This document shows positions 24,775 to 38,500 of a DNA stretch of 64,000 bases, one piece after another. The notes under the pieces were generated by a model. The model had not been told where the DNA came from. It worked only from the letters and a program-made list of their open reading frames with translations, and searched no databases. The stretch lies in the NCBI GenBank assembly GCA_018105865.1, contig CM030866.1, positions 4,839,951 to 4,903,950 on the forward strand, read 5' to 3'. The position numbers and the translations under genes were made by a program. Source of the DNA: Metaphire vulgaris. Taxonomy: Eukaryota > Annelida > Clitellata > Crassiclitellata > Megascolecidae. The first letter of the stretch is position 1. Each line of letters starts with the position of its first letter.

Positions 24775-25599
24775 GGCAAAAATAGGAAATGTACTGAAAA
24801 CAAGCCTGCAATTCAATCCATACTTGCAATGGCTAGGTGAGGAATACCACAGAAAACACACAACTCATAAATCTTGGATGAAAACCACTCAATCCTAAAA
24901 CCTAAAAGCATGTAGATGCCGCAAAGCCATAGAAAGATATACCAGGGCATATCAGGCTGGCCACAAATCACTCGACAAAGAATTAAGAGCACAGCAGGAA
25001 AGAGCCTACAAATGTCAGTTACACAATGCCAGGAATTAGGATAAACAGGAGTTGCTTCAACACAGTATCAGCAATGCTTTGCATTGGCTAATGCCGGTTC
25101 ATACTTAAGCAGATTGTCTGGGTCATCATTCAAAGTAATCAGACTGACAGAGAGCTGTAGGGTGAACAACAGAATTCAAAGAGGAATCGTAGGTAACAGA
25201 AGTTTTTAACGAACTCCCTTTTAAATTTTTATAAACAAATCACCTACCAGTAATTTTACAAAAGTACTAGAGTACAAATGTAGCATAATTCGTCAGTAAA
25301 TGGTAAAGTCATATTATCAAAACAAACTGTAATGAAATGCACCAAGACTACAGCTCTTGAAGGTCATCTAGATGCTAAAAATCCAAAAGCTAGAAGAATA
25401 CAAAAACCAAAAGCTCCAAACAATAATGAATTCCACAATAAGACAATGCATCAGACAGATAAGTTTCGCTTTTCTAACAACACTCAGGACGGCCTAACTT
25501 CTACTGTTCAATATCCAAACCAGTGCCCCCTAAAGACAGATTCAAACACAGAACAATGGCAAAGGAAACTCAAACTCATCCTGTCAACACATCTCTCTC

Positions 25600-25657
25600 T
25601 CCCTCTGTGTGTGTGTGTCTCTCTCTCTCTCTGTGTCTCCCTCCATCCCTCCCCCCC

Positions 25658-25723
<66 letters not shown>

Positions 25724-25790
25724 GTCTCAATGTCTCTCTGTCTCTGTCTGTCTGTCTCTGTCTCTCCCTCTCTCTCTGTCTGTCTGGCTC
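25600..25790. repeat. (CT)n / CTGT pyrimidine tract
   Basis: A polypyrimidine tract of about 190 bp with mirror symmetry. The frames through it are artefacts of the repeat. Confidence 0.95.
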
Positions 25791-26639
25791 AGCTTCTCCA
25801 CTCTCCAGGGTTTAAAAATATTAGTAGAAGCCAATGCTTTTGGAGCAGAATTTAATCTAAACCCTGTGTATGTATCGTCTGCTAGTCAAGGATGCAGAAG
25901 CAGAGAAGAGCACATGCAAATGAAAATCATATATGGTGCATAGATCATGATCTCCTGCTAACCAGGTAATTGACTGATAAGTCTTTGAGAGGTAAGTGAC
26001 AGCTGTAACCTAGACCGAGTTCCATTCCAACTACCTGTCTGCCCATCTCTCATTATCAGTTTCTCAATGGAAATGCAGAGAGAGCAAAAGCCTAATGAAA
26101 GATGACTGCACATCAATAAAGAAATCCTTACAGAAAACACCCTATTACAGATACAAACAATAACAGAGATGATTCGGAGTTCAGATAAAAAATAATTAGT
26201 AAAATCAATCATCCTGAAATTTTAAATAAATCCATAAATTAAACTGATATGCCCTTCATCATACATAAGTATAGAATAATCACTAAATAAAAATGAAGAT
26301 CTTCAATAAATTTTCAATGCTTACAAATTTCACATTTTGCACACATCCCAATGGGCTATACTTTTACACTGTATAAATATAGGAACAGCATAATACATCA
26401 CATACACAAAAAAGTTGTTCAGCATGAAATTAAAACAACGGATTTATAATTAATAAACAAAAATAAAACATCAAATATTAACTATACTGCATTCTTCTGG
26501 GCAACATACATATCTGCACAAAAACAACCCAACTCTACAACGGGGATTTTGTCCCACTCTACCCTAACTGAATCAACCCCGAGAGGCCGCATTAGGCACA
26601 GCCCCACGAAAGGCGCTACATAAATATGACAACATTAGC

Positions 26640-26920
26640 AGCTGCGGCGATCGTCTATTAACTGACGACCGTCGTGTTCGTTTCCGATTCAATTCCGCCG
26701 CCGATTCGCTCGATTAGACGGCGATCGGGAGGCCTCGTGGCGGTTGTCGTCGACGGTGGGGGACGACCGGGCGCTTCTTACCTGCGACGGGCGGCGAAGA
26801 TCAAAACGAAAATCTACATTTCGGTCATCCATCGAGTTATGACATTTCACGAAGATGATTTACAACGTAGAGGCGCCAACCAGTCGCCAGGTGGGGCGAC
26901 CGGCATTTGAGACAGATCGA
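26640..26920 (-). promoter_or_regulatory. TDG: CpG-rich block, candidate TDG promoter and first exon
   Basis: A short GC- and CpG-rich island stands out in AT-rich DNA. On the minus strand it holds a consensus donor (CGCAG|gtaaga, exon end 26782). An ATG 51 bases upstream opens MDDRNVDFRFDLRRPSQ directly into that donor in phase 0. This would make a plausible first exon for TDG, whose next exon has an acceptor at 19672. The assignment rests on position, strand and splice signal only. Confidence 0.45.
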
Positions 26921-27405
26921 GTCGCTAGGTGACTAGCCGCCCCTCTGCCCAATGCCCATACTGTATTAACTAGGAAGAACTAGAAAGCACGTGCAGGACG
27001 AGGGGGAGGCTAGATCCAAACCAGCAACCTAATTACTCGAACACTTATCCACTTGACAAGAAGTCTAAACTGACTACGTAAATAGTTTGCGAATTGTACA
27101 GCATTCCTCCTTGTCTGTCAAGTGGACTACATAACTACACCTATTCTAAGTAGTTCAAACGCGATTCCTAATTTGTTAAGTGCTGTAGATTAACTAAGCT
27201 AGAAATCTACTCTTAGTAGCTCTAATTAATCCACACTAACTGCCGCTCAAATTACTGTGTATCTTAGTGTTAACCTACTATTAACATTACTTGCATATCA
27301 TTAATATGGTCAATTAGTGCATGATGTGCAACCAACATGTAGGCCTACTATCTACAGATGTACAGTGTATACAACACACATACTACTACACTGTATGCCC
27401 TTCTG

Positions 27406-27652
27406 CAGTGGCATAGCCAGGATTTTCCCAAGGGGTGGGGTTTATGGTTCCCACGATTCATTCCCAACTTTGGAAATTTCTGACAAGCAAAAAAGTAGAT
27501 ATAATAGGGTTTATGGGCCTGTGCAACTATATTATTTATATACACATTTTTGGTCGAACGCCACCAAGAGGGTCTCAACTCCCAAAAATCCTCCCTTACC
27601 TACACTGAGAACAGCCAAGGGAAGTTTTAACCCCCCATTGGCAATGTCACTG
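27406..27652. mobile_element. hAT-like MITE, CAGTGGCATA type, copy 2
   Basis: The left end is CAGTGGCATAGCCAGG and the right end GGCAATGTCACTG. Flanks are CCCTTCTG and CCTTTCTG (7 of 8). It lies between FET and the TDG promoter block. Confidence 0.75.
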
Positions 27653-28445
27653 CCTTTCTGAGAGAAGCAAATCTTAAGATATCTGTAACAAGTCTTAGGG
27701 AATTTACCAATTGGATATTTATCTGTTTTACACAGGCAGGAGACAACAATTATTTAATATGCTACCAATATTACTTTCTGAAATTGTCTTAATTTATGCC
27801 TTTATCACCGACAAAAACTAAACACTATAGCATACAAGCTCTATTCCCTACAAAAGTAAACCATAAAGTCTACTTAGCCCCATACTTAACATATCTTTCT
27901 TAAAAGTTCACTGTCCAAACAATTAAACTGTACTAAGAGATCTTTGATGAAGTTAAAGAAAAACAAGTGACTTTTGAAAATTTCATTAGCCAGCATCAAC
28001 ACCTAACAGCTGTTACACCAATATTATGAACAGTCTGCATATGTATATATATGCACTAACCAATGTACGAAAGAAATCAAAATAAAAATGTCACAGTTCG
28101 GCAAACAATAGCTGCAAATAGCCTCACATCAGTAAAACTCAAGAAGAAAATAAAGAACATGGCAACTTACATATTCAACCAACCAATAATTCTGACATAT
28201 TTCTAAATAGTGAGAAATCAGATTCTTACAGTCCCTTGACATGAAAGCCAAAAAATAAAACAATGCCTACAATAAAAATTACCTGCTGAATACCCTTTCA
28301 CGATCGTGACCTATACCTCTGTAAAAATTGACTCACCACCCCATTTAAAAAACCCATCTAAGACCAAATATCTCAACAGCTCATAAGCAGAAAGTTCAGA
28401 GTTTCACTGCAACGTTCCTTTAAGTTAAGACCAGTCAAATAATCA

Positions 28446-29551
28446 TCAGTAAGGACGCCCTCGTCTATCCATACGGTCTCTGAAATGCACAAAACAAGAC
28501 AAGTTGATTTTAAAATAAACGTCGTTAAATCAAAGAAACTGAATGCATTTAACAGGCTAAATGGAATTCTTAATGCCAAAAAAAATTGAATGACAATTAC
28601 GACCAAGAGTTACTACTGGCAGGACGGACAATGATATTACAAGGGAATGATTGTATTCTACAAGTTCTGTAACTTAATGCACAAGTACTGTACTTTTAGA
28701 ACATGACCATTATTCACATGAATCACGTAAACAAAGAAGACGCACGCATTGAACGTTGATTTTATAAGTTAATCAGCGAATATATATTGGAACACAACAA
28801 TGACTCAAAGTTGCTGAAAACCAGAAAGTGAAATAAAAAACTAAAATCTTCACACAAATCCTCAATTCACTCAAACCATATAATTTTTAAAAATTCAAGA
28901 ACAATTTCTGTTTGATTGATGCTTGCCTCCCTCTGATGGGTCCACCCCTGCCCCGGAATGGTCCGATGCCAGCCATCGCAATTCCCCCACGAAACATGCC
29001 ACGGCCAAGACCGACATGGTCTCCATCGGCGAGAGCTGGGCCGCCCCGATTTCCTCCACGGCCCCCGCGTGGTCCAAGGCCACCCCGAAAACCACCTCTC
29101 GTCACTTGAAGTGGACCTAAAACAAAACAGAAATTGAGAAACACTAAAGCAACTACAATGAAAACAGCACTAAAACAACTGAAAGTACACCCTCTCCAAC
29201 ACTTACAAGCATTTGTCAGCTTAACCACAAAAGTCTAATCCTTACATAACAGGATTTCCACAGTCATTATTCCACTAACTGAAATCTGGATAGACCCAGT
29301 GGCAGCTCCAGGATTTGGCAAGTGGGGGGGGGGCGCGTTGGGGTGGCCAACTTCTAATCATGGGGGCCAACCATTTGTTGTTAGGTATGTAGTATTAAGT
29401 ATATGGCCCCAACGGGGGGCCAGGCACTCAATAGGGGGGGGGGGCACATAGGCCACCCCTGTGGAGCTGCCACTGGATAGACCTGGTCTTTATGGCTAAA
29501 ATTTAGAGTGCCACCAATTGATACATCAGAGTAAATGGTGCTAAAACTGTG

Positions 29552-29593
<42 letters not shown>

Positions 29594-32500
29594 ACCTATC
29601 AAGTCCATTTCAATATAGAGGAACAGGACAAATACCATCATCAGGTCCATTGTCCGAATTTGATGGACCATCCCTTGGCGCCTTGCACCTGTTGCACTCC
29701 TGGCGCCAACCAAAATTCTGGTTACCACAATCCCTGTAACACAAGACACAGTTTCACTTTCCATATGAAAACATTCCAGATAAAAGATTCTCTTCTCCAT
29801 TTGGAAAACAGACACACACCAGTTCAATGCCAAGTTTCATCTTAATACATAGGGTCACAAAAGTCCAATGTATTAAAAACATGCTAAAGCTAATTTTACT
29901 AATAAATTTCAAGAATCCTCCAATATGGCACTGACTTAACAAAGTTAACTTAAATATTTCAGGAGAGGGTGGGGTCACACATGCAAATCTCTAGTTAATT
30001 CAAGTTCCTCTTCATATTAGAACACTGGAAATCTCAATACCAGGGAAATCCCACGAAGATGCTAAACATAAATTACTAATAATTATTACAGTACAACATT
30101 ATCTGAATTTAATGGAAACTCTGAAGAATCACAAGCTTACATGTTTCTGCAAATCCAATCTGGTTGCCCACCTGCAAATATAAAAACAAGTAGAAGAGTT
30201 GAGAAGAGTTGACCTGAGAAGAGTTAAATGTATGCAGCTGTAATCATGACATGCAGTTTACTTGCATCATAATAAACACCTTACCTAACTAATATGAGAC
30301 TTAGTAAAATTATGGAAGATCCATGAAAACAAATGAAATCAGACAGTTGATTGGACAGCTGCTTACCACCTCCAGACCCCGAACTTCTCCCTCTTCCACT
30401 CATTCCACCACGATCTGTTTCATCAAATAAAAAAATTAAAAAATCAGTTTTAACCCTTCAACAACCAGAGAAAAACAAGACTACAAACCCTACAACCAAT
30501 CAATAATACAATCAATCAAAAAATCAATCAATCATTCAATCAATCAACCAACCATCTTGTTCTGCAATCAAGACTATGATCTTTCATACACAAAGCTTCA
30601 GATATATTTATGCAGAAAACAGTTGACCAGCCTATGGGTAAAGACAGATCTTAAGCAAGTGTTACCCGAGCCAATGCTAGGAGCATGTGGAGGAGCGCCA
30701 GCTGGGATCTTCCGGGAAGCTACCTGGACCCGAATCTTACGCCCTTGAAAATCCTTGTCTATAGTTTGAAGAAACAGAGACAGTTTAAAAATAGTCCAGT
30801 GGCATATCACACATTTATAAAGTACACACAAAAACAGAACTGAAAATATCAGAAATTTTTATATCAATCAGCATTCAATTTCCATGTTACCTAATACTTA
30901 CAAAAATGTCATTTTAATAAACATTTATACTTTATCAAATTTCTAAATTGAAATAAATTAAGAAAAATTCATAACAAAGCTATTGCCTTCGTTTCAATCA
31001 GGAAGTATTTAGACAAAGACTCGATTCAAGCGACGCAGCATAAATGCTATTAAAGCGATGAACAGAAAAACTATTACTATTAAATAAGTCAATGGCTGTG
31101 TTAACGGTGCTGACGTCTTCATATCCAATGGTTGCCTCTCCCCTCGGCCGCCCTGTCACTTTGTCACGCACCAACCAGACACGAGGCTTTCCTGTTTTAG
31201 TGTCTGTCTGTTAAACAGAAAAACCCAAACCAGAATTTAAGAAATTTCATATGGTAAACAAAACTAAAGCCATATAATACATTGATCATAATAATACTAT
31301 TATATGGATCAGAATGCTGGACCATAAGGAAGAAAGACGAAAGAAGATTGAATGACTGCAGAAATGAACTGGTTAAGAGGAATAGCAGGAGTCAGCAGAA
31401 GACAAAGAATAAGAAACAAAATGATCAGAGAAAAGAAAAAGCTAAAAGAAACGATACTTGAATCCATACAGAAACGAAGATTGACATGGTTTGGTCATGT
31501 TGAAAGAATGAAAGAAGACCAAAGAAAGCACTATACAACTATGTGGAAGAGAAAAGGAGAAAAGGAAGACCAAAAAAACATGGATAGAAAACTTAAAAAG
31601 AGGACCATTATATCTCAAGCTGTTATTTATATCCAGTGGATTCAATTGCAACATAACTCAATGCAATCTAAAGTCACATAATTTCTTGAATGTGGTGTCA
31701 AGTGGGTTAGACAACAGCACAGGAGGAGCCATACTTTCAGTTTTCCAAGAGCACCAAAGTGCTGCGCCAGCGTCTCCTCTGAAACGTCTTCTGACAATCC
31801 CTGCACGAAAATCGTGTCTGGAAACTGCTGCACTTCGATCTCTCCGATTGGCATCACATGGGAATTGTTGATGCGGTCTCCACCTCCTCGTTCACCCCCT
31901 AACGAGACAAAAAAAATCACGTGTAATGTTAAGTCTGTGTAGAAACTAGAAAGGCTTTCATTTTCAAATGAAAAATTCAATTGTTTACATAGATTACAAC
32001 TGGCAGATAAAAAAGTCTTCTTCTGAAAACTCTACCCAGTTAAATCGGAAATTCTAAAAGCTGTCAAATACAAGTGACTATGCACATTGCCCAATCAAAC
32101 TAGAGCCTACATGGCTCTACTGAACAGTAGGAAAGTAATTAAAAAAATATAAACAAAAGAATATGTTAAATTAATGTTGAAGATGTTTTGTGTCAAGTTT
32201 GCGTCACCTATAAAGGGTCAAACTCACACATTGAATGATTTATCAATGGTCAACATTTTATAAATAAAGTCGATTTATGTGAACTGATGCAAATTCAGCG
32301 TGCAACGTCAGAATGCCTGCTTAAATGTATGCATAATGTCGCATGATCAACGACCTCTGGCTATTCAAAATAAAATCTTACACCACTTTTCAAATCCATT
32401 GAAAAAGCAAAAACATAATTTTGCTCAATAAAAACAAACAGATCTGCATTTTTACAGACAAATTTTCCATCATATGCAACTTAACTAAAACTTTCTTGAA

Positions 32501-35500
32501 TTCTCTGTAGAAATTTGATAACTAAACAAACTCAAAGACTAAGCAAGGGGTTGTTAAACATCATTCCTATTGAGAATATTGCATAATGCAAATTAAAATG
32601 GACAGATACAGTTACAAAGTCTGACAAAGACAAACCAACCGACCTAAACTAATAACAGAAGTTCTTGTATGAAAGATGTTGGTTACATGACACGAAAAAC
32701 AGCACCAATCACTTTCACCCACATTCATACTTTGAATGGCCGACTGATTAGCCAGCCAACTAAACCTTGACATGTAATATCTGTACCCTTATGAAGCAAT
32801 CATCTTTAATCTCACAGATACAAATAATCAAGCACTGAATTTGAAAATGGTGTAGCTGATCTAACCTTTGGTTCATATAGAATGGCCACTCCAAAATTAC
32901 CAGCTTAACAACTCACAGGCAAAATAATCTGCACAAAAGTACAACCACTCAAGCAACACAGAACCCTTGCTTCATTCTATGCCACTCTAGTACACTAAAT
33001 ATCTGTATATAAAGCACTAAAAGACAATAGACTACACTGCATTGCAACCACTACAACATAATACTGTAACTTGGCAGACCAGCAGTACACCGTTGAAAGC
33101 CAATGGGGACAATAGCAGTAGTTTTCCTCTAGGAAAACAGATTTTTAATTAATAGAAAGAAATTTGGAACAATGTTCACCATATACTCATGAGCAAAAAA
33201 AGTATACAATAACAAGTACACAAAGACACACATGCGCGCTCGTGCACGTACACACACAATAACAAGTACACAAGTATCTGGAAACAATTACTCCCGAAGC
33301 AGATGGACAGATCACCTACACAAAAAAGTTCCAACATAACATTTTCTTCCAATTCAGCCTCTACGTTTTTGTGACCATGGTGAAACCTGTTTACTGTCAC
33401 TCTGTGTAACAGTTTAATCTCAACATGCCTTTTAATCATGTCACTGCATATCCGAATTTCAGTCTGATTCAATAGCACATATTCAAACAAGACTGATCAC
33501 AATCCATTCAGATATTGATATTGATTGGCATAATACAGCCAACTATAATGTAAACAAGTTCATTGTGGCTTAATATAAACTTTTGGCATGCCTTACTCTC
33601 TACAGATGAAGTCTACTTAGAATTCTGATCACTTCAGCAAAGGTTCCAATAAGCCCAAAGACATTTTTACAATAGAAAACCTGCCAACAACATGATATGT
33701 ACATCCTCTACCTCTTAATATCAACATAATTATTATTATATCTATGAGATCACACGATCAGTTTGGTCTCATATTAGAGTGATTTCCTGCAACATGGCCA
33801 CATTCAAGCTCATGGGAAAAAACAAACAAAAAACATGTTATTCAAGAAGCAAAATAAAAGCATGTCACATACCGGGGTAATTTAAACGATTCCAGTACAA
33901 AAGTCATTGGAACTAAAGTGTTGGAAAACATCAACACAAACAAATGGCAAGAACTCAAACACTTGCTCAAACTGAAAGAAGACGATACTGTGATTTCATT
34001 TTTCACACAGAAGGAAACCATAATAAGCTGAACTCCAAAATTGAAGCCATTCTTAGAATCCCAAGCACTAGAAATTGTTTGCAGAAAACTTACATGGAAA
34101 ACGTATCTGGAAAGACGTACAATGGTACAAGTACCCAGAAACCAACATACGAACATGAGTCACCTATCAGGTTGAGAATTTTGACAATTCAAGCAACCTG
34201 ACAACTAACTATCTTAACCCTAATCACACCTCAATCTCTCAAGCTACATGGATTAGCCTAAAGGTAAACATTTGTAGCCTAAAGTTAAACATTGTGCACA
34301 TCATCCAGCATTGTGTGTCTACTGGTAATTCTAATAGTTAAACATTAGGTGACTTCACATATACTGTATTATAAGATGCACTTTTTTCCCTTAAAAAATT
34401 GGTACAAGGTGTGGGTACATATTATACATTGGAATACATTTTATGTATATACAATTTTATGTACATAGCATACATAATTTTAATTTAACTGCATTTTTAC
34501 GCATATAACACACGCATTATATGGATTTTTACCTATGAGATCGGTGTTGGAGAAAAATGTTTGCACATCAATTTTCATAAATAATTTGCCAGAAAATTGT
34601 GATTGTCTAGGTTACTTTGTCATTGATAGCTAAAAAATTATGCAAGCTTATAGTTTTATGGCTTAATGATGACTGCCGACGGGGAAAGGAGGAGAACTGC
34701 CTACTGTTCCAATTTTAAGCAGAATTTGAAAGAAAATTGTGATTATCCAGGCTAAGTAATAGAGATTCTCATAGGAAATTTTGGGTGCATATTATACATA
34801 GGCAATGCATTACAATTTTTACAATATTACTCTAGAAACTAAGGGTGCGTATTGTACATAGGTGCGTATTACACCCTATTATACCCAAGATAATACGGTA
34901 GATATGTTTAGAAATGCAACAAATCTAAGATGCTTTGAAATTCTACAACATGAAGGCTGCAAGTAAACCTATACAATGTGTTATGGTTCATCAAATCATG
35001 GCACTGGATTAAACAAAACCTCACTATGACTCTCAATAACAATACTGGTAAGCCTGTTTCCTAATGTAAGTTAATAACTTACCGGTAATAAACCATCAAC
35101 TGACATCACTTTAAGTGATTTTCATCAATAGCAAATTACCATCGTCTCTTATCGCAAGCATAACCAGTTAGTTCATTTATGAATACAATGTGACAGGCAT
35201 TCTACTGCCATTGCCATACTGATGCATAATGCAGATACAAAATCATCTGGCAAGAGTTCTCTTACACCACGCTTTGCCAAAGAACACTCAAATAAAGAAG
35301 ATTTAACAAGTCAGACAAGAAACTGGCAGAAAACATCACAGGAATATTAAAAGCATATGTCCAAAAGCTACAGTTCGCTCAAGATAGGCAAAGTCATATA
35401 AATTAATGAAGACAGTCAAGCACATTTAAGATATCAATTCCTAAAAATGTCCACTCCCCCTTACATCACTATATTGTCAGTGTGTTGAATGTTAAAATGG

Positions 35501-38500
35501 GTTGACTGCGTCAAGGTTTCAAGTGGCTTAAGACTCATTATGTTGCATTATTCTTCAGTAAAGTCAATGTAAGAACATTCTATATCACTTCTGTCCTTGC
35601 TATTACCAAAAATCAGGAAAATGCAAAATCAAAGACAAATATATACTGCATGAAAAAGTCAAATTACCAGTACAAAATATGACAAAGATAAATACCTTCA
35701 TCTCTTCAACCTCTCAAAAGATAGTCAAAAATTACACCACCAAGTCATTTAGTGGCTAATAGTGAGTCTTCAATACTGTATCAACCCAACCAACACCAGT
35801 CAAAATGTCAATCTCCCAAAAGTCAAGTATCAAACAGGACAAGGAAACTTCACTGTTAAAAGACAGATAACTGCAAAACTTATAAACACTGAAATAACTT
35901 AACACTAAAGAAAAGGCTAAACTCAAAAGTCAAGTTCGTCCTTTCAAGCGTGAATCAGAATCACCAAAAACACTGACAGATAAACTTGTCAGCATCAACC
36001 AAAAGCAAATACAAAGCACAATAACAAAAAAGGCTTCAATAAAGGCTCAAAGTGCAAAATTGGACTCAAGATGTTTAATTCAACTGATAGTCTAATTAAC
36101 CTTAAAATTAAAACAAAAGGGTAAAACTCAAAATCAAACTCTATATTTGGGGTTTCAAGAAGCACAAGAAAATGATTCAGAAATGCTTATTAATTTCAAA
36201 AATACCTTATATTATATACCATATAACAGCAAGGTCTAAAACACTGCAGATAACAAGAGGACAATTGAAAAGGAGTGCCAAGTCATTTGGAAAAACTGAA
36301 AACAGTGAAAACTTCATATGGTTGATTCCAAAGACAAAACCGAAATTAAGAAGCCGCCGAGGACAATAGATTCTTTCTGCAGTCAACTGAACAAATGGAG
36401 ATGTGGCATAACATGATCACATGCCCCATAGAAATATCAAGCACATACACTCATACAGGTCACACGAGTACAAAATGTGTATACTGAAATTTCAGCTTCT
36501 GAAACTTACTTCTATCTAACCACAGCTCTGTGGCACAAGAGATTTTTTCTAAGCAAATGCAATCCTTTCAACACTTACAAAACAAATGTATAGTTTACTA
36601 AATTAGAACCCTTAACTGGGCAACTATTTGTAACTCAATGTAAAATGAACGAGTGTTACTCGGGGCACCCAGTTAAGGGGTTAAAAGAAAAAGCTGAATA
36701 AATTTCAAACTACTCACAAACTGCCAGCCACTCCAATTGCAATTAAATGCTGCTTTTCCCTGATTATCTATCCCCAGTATCTCATCAAACCATAACATAA
36801 CATCACCCTGTGCTGCTCATGCGACTATCACTTGTTACTAGGGATTTTCACACTGGTGCTTCCAGGACATGATAGATGTCACCTTTCCACATTCACATAA
36901 ATTCTACCCACAACTGCACTTAACTGAAAACATTTTATTCTGACTTATGGTCATTACCACACATTGCAGACCACATAAACTCTTCAAAGGACCACCCACT
37001 GCAATTTAATGCATATACCTTGACTTACTAAGGGACAACAAGCAACTGAAATTACCGCTCAGTGATATTTTATAATAATTACTAAAACCTGTCAAATTGA
37101 AAACATAATACAGAATCAAAAAGCAGTTTTAAAGACGAAACCTATTGTAATAAGAAATTACTGTAAAACCATAGCAAAAATCTGAAACAAGATTCTAACT
37201 CTTACACAGTATAATAATGCAGTAAAAGAAACTTGTTTTTACATTTCTGGGCAAAAATGGTTTTAGACTCACCGAAACCTCGACTTGGGCCTCCACCTAA
37301 TCCACCAATTCCACCTCTACCACGACTGAAACAGATAAAGACACTAGAAATTCAAGATAAAATCCACCCAGACAGTCCTGGACGTTGATTCCGACGGTCT
37401 GAAACTGTCGATTCCTGGCTTCCAAATCAGCAATTCAACAGCAAGTGTGCTTTAGCAGCAAAAATCAGGCTTCACGATAAAACAGGAAAACAATGCAGTA
37501 CAAAAAGCATAAAGAAAACTTGACCAGCAAAAGAAACTGCAGTATCTAACAATGAACAATGACAACTTACAACTTTCAAAGCCCTGTAGAAATTTCAAAT
37601 CTGACTTGCATTCACAAATCCAAACACTCGGTCAATTAAGAATATCAGTTAACTATGTAATTAACAAGTTGTAACAAATTCTTTCAAAAGATCAGCATTT
37701 TGTGAAAGCAAAAGCATTAAGCTTAAACAGAAATAGATTAAACTGGTATGAGAAGACGATGCACAATGTGATTCATTACTGCAAACTGTGCGAAGTAGAC
37801 ATGAATTGAACAAGGCAACATTTTTTTAAAAACTCTGCCTTCACAGCATCATTGCATACTGACACTGAAGTAATCTCTAAATCATGTAATGTAATCACTA
37901 ACTAAGCTCATTTCTATCATCTGCCGCCGGCCATTTTATAATAAGTCAACCGCAAACTGAACACAAGGACAAGAACTTATCACAAACTCTACATTTCATA
38001 TTTTCAAAATGGACTCAAACCGAAATTGAAAGTAAACTTAAAAATAAAATTTTAAAATGCAGCTCCTCAGCAGCAGCCGTGTAACTTTTGAAATATTATG
38101 AAAATATGCCTAAGCCACCGACAAGCACATTACCTTTAGTAAACAAACTATGAAAGTAACAGTAAGACTATGCATCACAAAATTTGATGCGAAGACTAAC
38201 TAACTTTGAATAACCGACTATTTTTACCTCCAAACTGAAATAATTTTTCATTTCAATGACCAAGAAATAGTTGCCCAGCATTTTACATCAGGAAAGTACA
38301 TCATAACCAATGAAAACCTTAAGACTTCAGAAATACCAACCTAAGCAATGACTACAGGGCAACCACAATGGGAAAATCAAGCCAAATTTGTTAACCTTCA
38401 CTACTGGATATCGATATCCAGTCAACACAATATGTTAATATCTGAGCTATCAATGCTGACTTATCTTATATAACAATGAGTTGGGACAAGTAGAAAAATT

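Noticed and set aside
25332..25943. A 203-codon plus-strand frame
   Set aside because: Half of it is a CT-repeat translation. The first part has no recognisable motif and no splice context, so I treat it as chance.
26674..26910. Plus-strand frame of 78 codons in the CpG-rich block
   Set aside because: The GC-rich composition keeps frames open. The minus strand has the consensus splice donor and the better link to TDG.
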